64,000 nucleotides of DNA from an uncultured Lachnospiraceae bacterium. GTDB taxonomy: Bacteria > Bacillota > Clostridia > Lachnospirales > Lachnospiraceae. The position numbers and the translations under genes are program-made. The notes beneath the pieces are model-generated. The model was not told where the DNA came from. It did not search any database and saw only the letters and a list, made by a program, of their open reading frames with translations. Shown in pieces: positions 29,962 to 39,400 of this stretch (the first letter of the stretch is position 1; every line of letters starts with the position of its first letter). The stretch spans positions 1 through 64,000 of the forward strand of contig CANRIV010000003.1 in the NCBI GenBank assembly GCA_947630805.1, read 5' to 3'.

Positions 29962-30054
29962 GGAAAGTGCTGTAATCTGTCGAAAAATGTCAGACTCCCT
30001 TTATTGACAAGGGGTTAAAAGATTTTGAAGAAGAGAAGTTATGTAAACAAAAAA

Positions 30055-30096
30055 TCCACAAAATTTTATTGAAAGTTATCAACAAAATTTTGTGGA
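30055..30096 (-). terminator. terminator of murC
   Basis: Minus strand TCCACAAAATTTTGTTGA-taactt-TCAATAAAATTTTGTGGA-TTTTTTGTTTA, 17 of 18 paired. Confidence 0.85.
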
Positions 30097-30107
30097 ATGT
30101 TAATAAG

Positions 30108-31490
30108 TTAATTTCCTAATAAATGCTCGCCTATTTTTACTACGTCTCCGGCTCCCATTGTTATTAACAAATCGCCGGGACAACAATTTTCCAGTAAAAA
30201 ATTTTCTATCTCACTAAAACTTGGAAAATAGTATGCCGTACCACCCAGTTTTTGAATTTCTTTTTGCAAATCTCGGGAACTGATACCAAATATATTTTTT
30301 TCCCGGGCTGCATAGATATCTGCCAGAACGACGGCATCTACATCAGACAAAACCTTTGCAAATTCCGAAAGCAGAGCTTTCGTTCGCGTGTAAGTGTGGG
30401 GTTGGAATACAATCCATAATTTTTTGTGAGGATAATGTATGGCGGTATTGATAGTAGCTCTGATTTCATCCGGGTGATGCGCATAGTCATCAATAATGCT
30501 AACTTCTCCAATCGTCCCTTTTAATTGAAACCGCCGGTCAGTGCCGCCGTATTGCAGCAGACCTTCGTGAATGGTTTTATCGTCAATTCCCATAAAGTGG
30601 GAGGCGGCAATGGCAGCGAGGGAATTGTATATATTATGAATACCTGAAACTTTTAAAATAATGTGAGAGACAAAACAGCCATCCACATACAAATCATATT
30701 CTCCTCTGGCCAAGGCGTCAAAAGTAATATTTTTGGCAATGTATCTGCTGTTTGAAGATTCTGATCCTACAGTAATGACGCTGCATTTCAGGCCGTCGGT
30801 GAAATCGTTTAAATTTTCAATATCACCGTTGATAATCAAAGCACCGGTTTCCGGAATTAATTCTGCATATTTCCGAAAACTATGGCGGATATCATCAAGG
30901 TCTTTAAAAAAGTCCAGATGGTCAGCAGCAACATTTAATATAATACCTATCGTCGGTGCAAATGAGAGAAAACTGTTGGTATACTCGCATGCTTCCGTAA
31001 TCATTTTATCGGAGTGTCCAATTCTGGTATTTCCCTGAATGGCAGGCATGATTCCTCCGACTAAAATAGTAGGATCCATATCGGCCGACAGCATAATCTG
31101 TGATAACATGGAAGTAGTAGTCGTTTTACCGTGGGTACCTGCCACGCCGATGGCTACATTATAATTTTTCATAATCTGTCCCAAAAATTCAGCCCGTGTC
31201 AAAAGTGGAATCCCCAATTCTCTTGCGCGTACTAATTCCGGATTATTATCTTTGACTGCTGCGGTGTAAATTAATAAATTTATATCGGAAGTAATATTTT
31301 CTGATTTTTGTCCATAATAAATAACGGCTCCCAAAGATTCTAAATGTTCGGTAATTTCGGATGCCTGGGAATCTGAGCCGGTTACCTGAAATCCCCGGGA
31401 GAGCATGATTTCCGCCAGTGCACTCATGCTGATACCACCGATTCCGGTAAAATGCAGCTTAGAGGGCACATCAAAATTTAATTGATACAT
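30108..31490 (-). CDS. murC: UDP-N-acetylmuramate--L-alanine ligase
   Basis: LHFTGIGGISMSALAEIMLSRGFQVTGSD; VAGTHGKTTTTSMLS; IDDYAHHPDEIRATI; FQPHTYTRTK. Confidence 0.96.
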   Translation of the reverse strand: MYQLNFDVPSKLHFTGIGGISMSALAEIMLSRGFQVTGSDSQASEITEHLESLGAVIYYGQKSENITSDINLLIYTAAVKDNNPELVRARELGIPLLTRAEFLGQIMKNYNVAIGVAGTHGKTTTTSMLSQIMLSADMDPTILVGGIMPAIQGNTRIGHSDKMITEACEYTNSFLSFAPTIGIILNVAADHLDFFKDLDDIRHSFRKYAELIPETGALIINGDIENLNDFTDGLKCSVITVGSESSNSRYIAKNITFDALARGEYDLYVDGCFVSHIILKVSGIHNIYNSLAAIAASHFMGIDDKTIHEGLLQYGGTDRRFQLKGTIGEVSIIDDYAHHPDEIRATINTAIHYPHKKLWIVFQPHTYTRTKALLSEFAKVLSDVDAVVLADIYAAREKNIFGISSRDLQKEIQKLGGTAYYFPSFSEIENFLLENCCPGDLLITMGAGDVVKIGEHLLGN

Positions 31491-31853
31491 ATTTGTATTT
31501 GCCTCCTAATGTTCAATCGGAAGAGCCTGTACTTTGATTTCGGTACAGACCAAAAATAAAAATGTAAAAATTTTCACATTTTTCTTCCATCTAAAAACTG
31601 TAATTATTATACACTTGTTGCGGTTATTTTTAAAGATTGAAAATAGGAAAAAATATTACACATTTTATGTTAAAAAAATCACAAAATCAAAATGTGCCAA
31701 AATATGACAAAATTCTTGTGCAATATGCACAAACTATTGCAAAAAATAATGATATTTAGGGAAAATTTACATAAAAAAATAAATAAAAATACTTTTATTA
31801 CCAGAAATTTAATGCTATAATTTTAATATTAAATAAGCAGCGAGGTGAGTGAC

Positions 31854-33125
31854 ATGGTTAAAAAAGAAATGATTGCAATGTTGCTGGCAGGCGGACAAGG
31901 CAGCAGACTTGGCGTGCTTACAGCAAAAGTTGCAAAGCCCGCGGTTGCTTTTGGGGGAAAATATAAAATTATTGATTTTCCATTAAGTAACTGTATTAAT
32001 TCAGGAGTGGATACCGTAGGCGTACTGACACAGTACCAGCCACTCAGATTAAATGCACATATCGGTATCGGTATTCCATGGGACCTGGATCGGAATATTG
32101 GAGGTGTAACAGTTCTCCCCCCATACGAAAAAAGTGAGAACACAGAGTGGTATACAGGTACGGCAAATGCTATATTCCAAAACTTAGATTATATGGAATC
32201 TTATAATCCTGATTATGTTCTGATATTGTCAGGAGATCATATTTATAAGATGGATTATGAAGTTATGCTGGATTACCACAAGGCAAATAATGCAGATGTG
32301 ACGATTGCAGCCATGCCGGTGCCATTGGAAGAGGCAGGACGGTTTGGTGTTGTTGTTGCAGATGACAATCACAAAATTACGGAATTTCAGGAGAAGCCGG
32401 AACATCCAAAGAGCAATCTGGCATCTATGGGTATTTATATTTTCAGTTGGCCGGTATTGCGGGATGCCTTGATAAAACTGAAAGACCAGCCTAATTGTGA
32501 TTTTGGTATGCACGTTATTCCATATATTCATGAAAACGGAAAGAGGATTTTTGCATATGAATATACAGGCTATTGGAAAGATGTAGGAACATTGCTCTCT
32601 TACTGGGAAGCAAATATGGAATTAATCGATCTTGTGCCTGAGTTCAACCTTTATGAAGAGTTCTGGAAAATTTATACAAAGAACGATGCGCTTCCTCCAC
32701 AGTATATGTCAGCGGATTCAAGAGTCGAACGGAGTATTATAGGTGAAGGCTGTGACATTTGTGGACAAGTATATAATTCCGTAATCAGTCCGAATGTAGA
32801 GATTGCATCAGATGCGGAAGTGCATGACTCTATCATTATGCAGGGAGCAAAAATTGGAAAGGGCGCTAAAATATATAAAGCGATTATTGCTGAGAACACA
32901 GTTGTGGGCGAAGGCTGTACCATTGGTGTAGGAGATTATGCTGACAGCCAGCTGAGCCAGAAAATTTATAATTGTGATTTGGCGGTTATTGGAGAAGGAT
33001 CGGTAATTCCGGACGGAGTAACGATAGGAAAGAATGTAGCGATTTCCGGAAAAACAGAGTATGAAGATTATTTGGACAATAACCTACCGTCAGGTGGCTA
33101 TATTATTAAGGCAGGTGAGATTTAA
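31854..33125 (+). CDS. glgC: glucose-1-phosphate adenylyltransferase
   Basis: [50 protein letters not shown] after gaggtgag preferred over GTG 31845. Confidence 0.95.
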   Translation: MVKKEMIAMLLAGGQGSRLGVLTAKVAKPAVAFGGKYKIIDFPLSNCINSGVDTVGVLTQYQPLRLNAHIGIGIPWDLDRNIGGVTVLPPYEKSENTEWYTGTANAIFQNLDYMESYNPDYVLILSGDHIYKMDYEVMLDYHKANNADVTIAAMPVPLEEAGRFGVVVADDNHKITEFQEKPEHPKSNLASMGIYIFSWPVLRDALIKLKDQPNCDFGMHVIPYIHENGKRIFAYEYTGYWKDVGTLLSYWEANMELIDLVPEFNLYEEFWKIYTKNDALPPQYMSADSRVERSIIGEGCDICGQVYNSVISPNVEIASDAEVHDSIIMQGAKIGKGAKIYKAIIAENTVVGEGCTIGVGDYADSQLSQKIYNCDLAVIGEGSVIPDGVTIGKNVAISGKTEYEDYLDNNLPSGGYIIKAGEI

Positions 33126-34243
33126 TGCGGGCAGTTGGTATAATTTTAGCAGGTGGAAATAACAGTAAAATGAAAGACCTCTCGAAGAAGAGAGCAGTTG
33201 GAGCAATGCCTATGGCAGGAAGCTACAGAGCGATTGACTTTGCGCTGAGTAATATGACAAATTCTCATATTCAAAAGGTGGCTGTGCTGACGCAGTACAA
33301 TGCCTGGTCTTTAAATGAACATCTCAGTTCCTCAAAATGGTGGGACTTTGGAAGAAAGCAGGGCGGACTGTATGTATTTACCCCATCGATTACGTCGGAT
33401 AATGGATTCTGGTATCGGGGGACGGCAGATGCCATGTCTCAAAATATTGCTTTTTTGAAAAAAAGTCATGAGCCATATGTAGTGATTGCTTCTGCGGATG
33501 CCGTTTACAAAATGGATTACAATAAAGTTCTTGAAAAGCACGTAGAGACCGGAGCGGATATTACCATTGTATGTAAACAAATGGAAGAGGGGACAGATCT
33601 TTCTTCCTATGGCGTGGTCACAGAAGATTCCGGCGGAAGAGTTACAGAGTTTGAGGAGAAACCAATCGACAGCGCAAGTTCTCTGGTATCTACCGGTATC
33701 TATGTAATCAGAAGAAGGCTGCTGATACAGTTTTTGGAGCAGTGTATTGCAGAGGACAGATATGATTTTGTAAATGATGTAATTATAAGAAATAAGACGA
33801 CAAAGAAGATTTATGTTTATAAGATGGACACATACTGGAAAAACATTGCCAGTGTGAAGAATTACTTTGAAGCAAATATGGATTTCCTGAAACCGGAAGT
33901 AAGAGACTTCTTTTTCAAACAATATCCGGACGTGTATTCCAAGGTGGAGGATTTGCCGTCCGCGAAATATAATCCTGGCTCCAATGTAATTAACAGTCTG
34001 ATTTCCAGTGGATGTATCGTCAATGGAACAATAGAAAATTCTGTTGTATTTAAGCAGGCGTACATTGGAAATAATTGCATTATAAAAAATTCAGTGATTT
34101 TAAATGATGTATATGTGGGAGATAATGCGGTAATAGAAAATTGTATTGTCGAGAGCCATAGTACAATCAATCCGGGAGAGCATCTTGGCGGACCGGAAGA
34201 AATAAAAATAATTAATGAGAGAAATTTCAGATACAGTTTATAA
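33125..34243 (+). CDS. glgD: glucose-1-phosphate adenylyltransferase regulatory subunit
   Basis: [44 protein letters not shown]; overlaps glgC stop. Confidence 0.93.
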   Translation: MRAVGIILAGGNNSKMKDLSKKRAVGAMPMAGSYRAIDFALSNMTNSHIQKVAVLTQYNAWSLNEHLSSSKWWDFGRKQGGLYVFTPSITSDNGFWYRGTADAMSQNIAFLKKSHEPYVVIASADAVYKMDYNKVLEKHVETGADITIVCKQMEEGTDLSSYGVVTEDSGGRVTEFEEKPIDSASSLVSTGIYVIRRRLLIQFLEQCIAEDRYDFVNDVIIRNKTTKKIYVYKMDTYWKNIASVKNYFEANMDFLKPEVRDFFFKQYPDVYSKVEDLPSAKYNPGSNVINSLISSGCIVNGTIENSVVFKQAYIGNNCIIKNSVILNDVYVGDNAVIENCIVESHSTINPGEHLGGPEEIKIINERNFRYSL

Positions 34244-34261
34244 AAAGAAAAGGAGTTAGAT

Positions 34262-34570
34262 ATGAACATAACAGACGTAAGAGTAAGAAAGATGACAAAA
34301 GAAGGAAAAATGAAGGCAGTAGTTTCTATTACAATTGATGATGAGTTTGTAGTGCATGACATTAAGGTTGTAGAGGGAGACAAAGGATTGTTTATTGCAA
34401 TGCCTTCGAGAAAAGCAGCTGATGGAGAGTATAGAGATATTGCTCATCCAATCAACTCAGGTACCCGCAGTTCAATACAGAGCATTGTATTAGATGCTTA
34501 TGAAAAAGCAATCTTAGAGCCGGAAGAAGCTCCGGCAGCAGAGACAGCAGAAGCAACAGAAGCGGAGTAA
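34262..34570 (+). CDS. spoVG: septation/regulatory protein SpoVG
   Basis: [51 protein letters not shown]. Confidence 0.96.
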   Translation: MNITDVRVRKMTKEGKMKAVVSITIDDEFVVHDIKVVEGDKGLFIAMPSRKAADGEYRDIAHPINSGTRSSIQSIVLDAYEKAILEPEEAPAAETAEATEAE

Positions 34571-34603
34571 TTCATTTTCTTTTCGGAGAAATGAGAATAA
34601 GCG

Positions 34604-34667
34604 GATGTCCGGAGATGGCAGAGACAGACAAAGGGGTCTGTTATCTGTCATACCGGACATCTTTTTT
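34604..34667 (+). terminator. long-stem terminator after spoVG
   Basis: GATGTCCGG..ATGGCAGA.ACAGAC-aaaggg-GTCTGT..TCTGTCAT.CCGGACATC-TTTTTT. Confidence 0.92.
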
Positions 34668-34902
34668 ATTTGCTGTGCCAAAATCCGTAAAATGGTTTTT
34701 ATTTATATTTTGAAAAAAATGAAAATTATCAAAAATTTGGGACTGATTTTGCCTGAAATTCAAAAAAAATATTCAGAATGTCAAAAAAAAGAAGGGATTT
34801 TTATGTAATGTGCTTAAAAACATTTTTTAGATTGAAACAAACAAAAAAATAATGATAAAATAAAAATGTTTTAAAAGATCGGAGAAAAAACAGGAGGATA
34901 AT

Positions 34903-37900
34903 ATGAAGAAGTATTACCAAAAAATCTGGGCGATATTTTTGACCCTTGTAATGGTATGTTCTACTGTGACGGTAAGTTACAAAGTTGATGCGGCAGATAT
35001 CAATTCTGCACCGATGACGACGGAGAGTATTGATGATCCGGTGGAGCCTACAGAAAATGCAGAAGTATATTTTGTCAGTGCAGCGACAGGAAAACTGATT
35101 ACGCTGGATGGAATCCGTGATAATCCGATTGACTGTAAGCAGTTTTATGACAAGGACAGTGTACCGAAAAACGGTTTGTTTACCATATATTATGCAATCT
35201 GGAATGATAGAGAGGTTGTAAATTTTACGAATACTGCTACAGAGACCAGCTGGAAAGCAGATGGCAGCAAAGTATTTCAAATTGCAAAGAGGACCAATCC
35301 GAGTGGATGGGAATCGGTCCGCATGCAGGCGGTGGGCGAAGGAAATATAGCCTTTCAGACCAATGCCAATGAAAAATATTTTACGGTACAAGATGACAAG
35401 CTGGAGCTGGTAGAATTAAAAGAGAATGAGCAGCTCTCTTCCAACGAAAGATTTATCGCATATACGGATACAAAACCAAAAACGGCGAAAAAAGTGACGC
35501 TTTCAAATATTTCAGGGGATGATATTACGGTTTCCTGGGAGGGTGTGAACGAGTGCATATACTGTGGTTATGAGGTACTTTATTCCACGGAAGAAAATGG
35601 AACATATCAATCGGCCGGCAGGACAGAAAAAACATCTTTGCAGGTAAACGATTTGGACCTGAATACTACCTATTATTTTAAAGTCCGCACGCTGACCAAT
35701 TATCAGGGTGGGGTCTATGCAGACAGTAAGATTGCATATGCTACAACCTTAAAAGATCATAAGCCTTCCCGTGTTACCGGAATAGAAGCGAAAGAGACGG
35801 ATGGGAAAATCGTGCTGGATTGGAAAGAAGCAGCGAATGCAGGCCATTATAAAATCTATCGTGCGGTAAGCCGGTTTGCTGAATATCAGGAAATCGGAGA
35901 AACTGATTCCAATACTTTTACGGATCATGTGCCAAATTCATCGTCAAAGTATCAGAATTATCATAAAGTGCAGGCGGTAAACGACTCAAACGAGGGAGAA
36001 CTCTCTGCGCCTGCTTCCTTGGAAATAAGTATGTTTGGCAATAATATGTACATTTTCAATGAGACAGACAATCAGGACCAGATGGATGCCACGATTGAGA
36101 AAATTTTTGACGGGCAGCATTATAATCAGTTTGGAGAAGAACGGTATACATTGGCATATAAGCCGGGAGATTACACCGGTGCATCAGATGTCAATATGGG
36201 ATATTATACCCAGCTGCTAGGTTTGGGAAAAACACCTTATGACGTAAAAATACGTAATGTGCGCACGCCGGCAGCACTTTCGAAGAATAATGCCACATGT
36301 AATTTCTGGGTAGGAATCGAGAACGTTACCATAGCAGACTTGGACAATAATGATGATGTGTATTTTTCATTTCAGTGGGGCGTCTCACAGGCAGCGCCTG
36401 CGCGAAGACTCTATGTAGAGAGAAAAGCCTCTTTTGACTGGTATTCCGGCTGGGCCAGCGGAGGTTTTGTGGCAGACTGTTATTTTGAAAAGTCGGCAGG
36501 CTCTTATTCCCAGCAGCAGTATTATTATAGAAACTGTTATATTAACGGCGGGGTATATGGTGTGAACTGGAATCAGCTTATTCAGGGCTGCGAGGGAATC
36601 AATGGAAATAATTCAAAGGACAATACGGGAAAGCCTTTTTCTAATGCTGTAGCGCTGCTGCAGAACAACGGAGTTACGAACTGGGATCAGAGAGGCTGTA
36701 CTACGATGATTGACAATACGCCGGTCATTCGGGAAAAACCATTTCTGTATTTTGATGCGGCCGAAGACGAATACAAGGTGTTTGTTCCGGCAATGAGAAA
36801 AGATGCAAAAGGTGTGAGCTGGTCCCGTGAAAATATGGGAGAGGGCACATCCATCAGTGTAGATAAATATTTTTATGTGGCAAGACCTGACAGAGATACA
36901 GCGGCCACAATTAATAAACAGCTGAGACTTGGAAAAAATATTATTTTTTCACCGGGTGTTTACCATGCAGAGGAAGCAATACATGTTACAAAGGCGAACA
37001 CAGTCTTGTTGGGACTCGGACAGGCGACCATTATTCCGGATAATGAGGAGGCGGCGATTGTCACAGAGGATGTGGGCGGACTTGCTGTCTGCGGACTGAT
37101 TTTAGATGCCGGAAATCATTCCAAGACACTGCTGACGGTAGGAAAAGAAGGCTGTAACAGAGATCATTCTGATAATCCTACAGTATTGCAGGATGTAATT
37201 TATCGGGTAGGCGGTACAGGACATCTTGGAAGATGCGATAGCTGCCAGGTGATCAACAGCAATCATGTCATCATAGATCACACATGGATTTGGAGAGCAG
37301 ATCATGGAGATAATACGGGATGGTACAAAAACACATCGGATAACGGACTGATTGTAAACGGAGATGATGTCACATCTTATGGACTTTTTTGTGAGCATTT
37401 TCAAAAATACGATATTATATGGCGTGGCGAGAGGGGCAGTACTTATTTTCTTCAAAACGAAAAATGCTATGATCCCCAGAGTCAGGAGAGCTGGATGAGC
37501 CATGATGGCGAGAAAAAAGGATATGCGGCATATAAAGTAGCCAATAATGTCAAAGAGCATTACGCAGTAGCATTGGGCGTCTATGATGTATTTATCAATA
37601 CCAATGGGGCCAGTATATATCTGGACAATGCGATAGAAGTACCGGATTCAGAGAAGGTATTGATTGAAAATGCGTGTATTGTGGAAATTGCAAATGGCGC
37701 CGGACCAAAAGTGGGAATTAATCACATTGTGAATGGAACGACAGATGGAATCCGTACCGGTGAGGGAAATAACGGCGGATATGCGCTTCAAAGATTGCTG
37801 AATTATCGGAATAATCAATCAATTTCTCTTCCGGACTATTATGTCAATCAAGAAGATACCCATCCGCAGACGGAAGCAGGGATACCACCGACAAATGATG

Positions 37901-38574
37901 TGCAGGCAGAGAAGGATATTGTCAAAGAAGAAATGAAAAAAGAGGAGGAAATACCTCTCTGGGAGATGACGGAAGAAGATTATGATGAGAAGATAGCAGA
38001 GGGAGAAAGAGAAGAAGATAAAAATAATCCTCCGGCGCAGGAGGAACTGCCAACCAATCCCGGAAATGTGGAGAATCCGACAAACACAGAAAATCCGACA
38101 ACAGGAGAAAATGGAAATGCAGCAGACAGCACGGAGTTTCAAAAAAATCCGGAAAATAAAACCGATAGTAATGAGGCAGGAGACGGAGGAGATTTTTCGA
38201 AAACACCGCTGAAGGTGGGAACGAAATTTACAGCAGGAAAGTACTGCTATCGAATTTTAACTGTCAAAGGAAAGAAAGGTACAGTAGTCCTTATTTCCGT
38301 AAAGAACAGCAGTAAGAAGAAACTGAAAAAAGCTGTGATAGGGGCGACGGTAACGTACCAGGGGTACAGATTTAAAATAACAAAGATTGGAAAGTCGGCG
38401 TTTAAGAAGTGTAAAAAATTAAAAACACTGACTATCGGAAAAAATGTTATAGAAATAGAAAAGAAAGCATTTTATTACAACAGGGCGCTAAAGAAAATTA
38501 CGGTGAAAGGAAAGAAACTGCAGAAAATTGGAAAAAAAAGCGTTTTACAGAACAAAAAGGAAATTGCAAATTAA
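34903..38574 (+). CDS. large secreted surface protein: FN3-like domains, right-handed beta-helix (pectate-lyase/GH55-like) region, C-terminal BspA-type LRR; C-terminus probably frameshifted
   Basis: Signal peptide; FN3 motifs (KVTLSNISGDDITVSWEGVNECIYCGYEVLYSTEENGTYQ); beta-helix-like GKNIIFSPGVYHAEEAIHVTKANTVLLGLGQATIIPDN; LRR_5-like KITKIGKSAFKKCKKLKTLTIGKNVIEIEKKAFYYN. Confidence 0.78.
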   Translation: MKKYYQKIWAIFLTLVMVCSTVTVSYKVDAADINSAPMTTESIDDPVEPTENAEVYFVSAATGKLITLDGIRDNPIDCKQFYDKDSVPKNGLFTIYYAIWNDREVVNFTNTATETSWKADGSKVFQIAKRTNPSGWESVRMQAVGEGNIAFQTNANEKYFTVQDDKLELVELKENEQLSSNERFIAYTDTKPKTAKKVTLSNISGDDITVSWEGVNECIYCGYEVLYSTEENGTYQSAGRTEKTSLQVNDLDLNTTYYFKVRTLTNYQGGVYADSKIAYATTLKDHKPSRVTGIEAKETDGKIVLDWKEAANAGHYKIYRAVSRFAEYQEIGETDSNTFTDHVPNSSSKYQNYHKVQAVNDSNEGELSAPASLEISMFGNNMYIFNETDNQDQMDATIEKIFDGQHYNQFGEERYTLAYKPGDYTGASDVNMGYYTQLLGLGKTPYDVKIRNVRTPAALSKNNATCNFWVGIENVTIADLDNNDDVYFSFQWGVSQAAPARRLYVERKASFDWYSGWASGGFVADCYFEKSAGSYSQQQYYYRNCYINGGVYGVNWNQLIQGCEGINGNNSKDNTGKPFSNAVALLQNNGVTNWDQRGCTTMIDNTPVIREKPFLYFDAAEDEYKVFVPAMRKDAKGVSWSRENMGEGTSISVDKYFYVARPDRDTAATINKQLRLGKNIIFSPGVYHAEEAIHVTKANTVLLGLGQATIIPDNEEAAIVTEDVGGLAVCGLILDAGNHSKTLLTVGKEGCNRDHSDNPTVLQDVIYRVGGTGHLGRCDSCQVINSNHVIIDHTWIWRADHGDNTGWYKNTSDNGLIVNGDDVTSYGLFCEHFQKYDIIWRGERGSTYFLQNEKCYDPQSQESWMSHDGEKKGYAAYKVANNVKEHYAVALGVYDVFINTNGASIYLDNAIEVPDSEKVLIENACIVEIANGAGPKVGINHIVNGTTDGIRTGEGNNGGYALQRLLNYRNNQSISLPDYYVNQEDTHPQTEAGIPPTNDVQAEKDIVKEEMKKEEEIPLWEMTEEDYDEKIAEGEREEDKNNPPAQEELPTNPGNVENPTNTENPTTGENGNAADSTEFQKNPENKTDSNEAGDGGDFSKTPLKVGTKFTAGKYCYRILTVKGKKGTVVLISVKNSSKKKLKKAVIGATVTYQGYRFKITKIGKSAFKKCKKLKTLTIGKNVIEIEKKAFYYNRALKKITVKGKKLQKIGKKSVLQNKKEIAN

Positions 38575-38642
38575 GGGAAAGAAAAAAGCGAAAAAGGCAG
38601 TTTTAAAGGCGCTAAAATACAAATCATAAAAGAAATCTGAAC

Positions 38643-38687
38643 AAAAAACACCAAGATGATAAGGACCGTATCATTTTGGTGTTTTTT
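38643..38687 (+). terminator. terminator after the surface protein gene
   Basis: AAAAAACACCAAgATGATA-aggaccg-TATCATtTTGGTGTTTTTT. Confidence 0.88.
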
Positions 38688-38771
38688 AAAAATTCCTCCG
38701 CTTGTCCGGTTGAATAAAATGGGCAATAATAGTATGATAGAGATTAATATTGAAAAATATTGGGTGATAAT

Positions 38772-39326
38772 ATGTATGCAGTTATAGGACTGGGAAATCC
38801 TGACAAAAAATATAATAAAACAAGACATAATGTAGGTTTTGATGTGATAGACGAACTTGCAGAACAGATGGACGTGGAAGTTAAGACAAAACGGCACAGA
38901 GCGCTGTGTGGAATCGGTCATATCGGCGTAGAAAAAGTAGTGCTGGTAAAGCCACAGACCTATATGAATTTGAGCGGGGAGTCTGTGCGGGCTGTAACGG
39001 ATTTTTATAAATTGAATGTTGAAACAGACATTATCGTAATTGCTGATGATATTAGCCTGCCCACAGGAAAAATCAGAATTCGGGGAAAGGGAAGTGCCGG
39101 TGGACACAACGGCCTGAAAAGTATTATCGCCCATGTAGGGACGGACCGGTTTCAGAGAATCAAGGTGGGCGTGGGAGCAAATCAGGGAGATTTGGTAAAG
39201 CATGTCCTCGGAAAGTTTCCCAAGGAGGAAAGAGAAGTCGTGGATGAAGCCGTGCGCAACGCAGCATCGGCTGCAGAGGTTATCATACTTTGCGGCATTG
39301 ACGCCGCAATGAATAAATTTAATTAA
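38772..39326 (+). CDS. pth: peptidyl-tRNA hydrolase
   Basis: MYAVIGLGNPDKKYNKTRHNVGFDVIDELA; KPQTYMNLSGESV; GSAGGHNGLKSI. Confidence 0.96.
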   Translation: MYAVIGLGNPDKKYNKTRHNVGFDVIDELAEQMDVEVKTKRHRALCGIGHIGVEKVVLVKPQTYMNLSGESVRAVTDFYKLNVETDIIVIADDISLPTGKIRIRGKGSAGGHNGLKSIIAHVGTDRFQRIKVGVGANQGDLVKHVLGKFPKEEREVVDEAVRNAASAAEVIILCGIDAAMNKFN

Positions 39327-39400
39327 AGGATGATGAGCGGATATTGAGGAATATTTTATGATATTCGGTATCGACAAAGATAGATTATGTGGAGTGTGGA

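Noticed and set aside
30048-30096. Inverted repeat with TTATCAACA considered as an origin element
   Set aside because: On the minus strand it is a near-perfect stem followed by TTTTTT directly after murC, so a terminator explains it better.
33332-34383. Two overlapping minus-strand ORFs across glgD and spoVG
   Set aside because: Antisense to confidently assigned glgD and spoVG.
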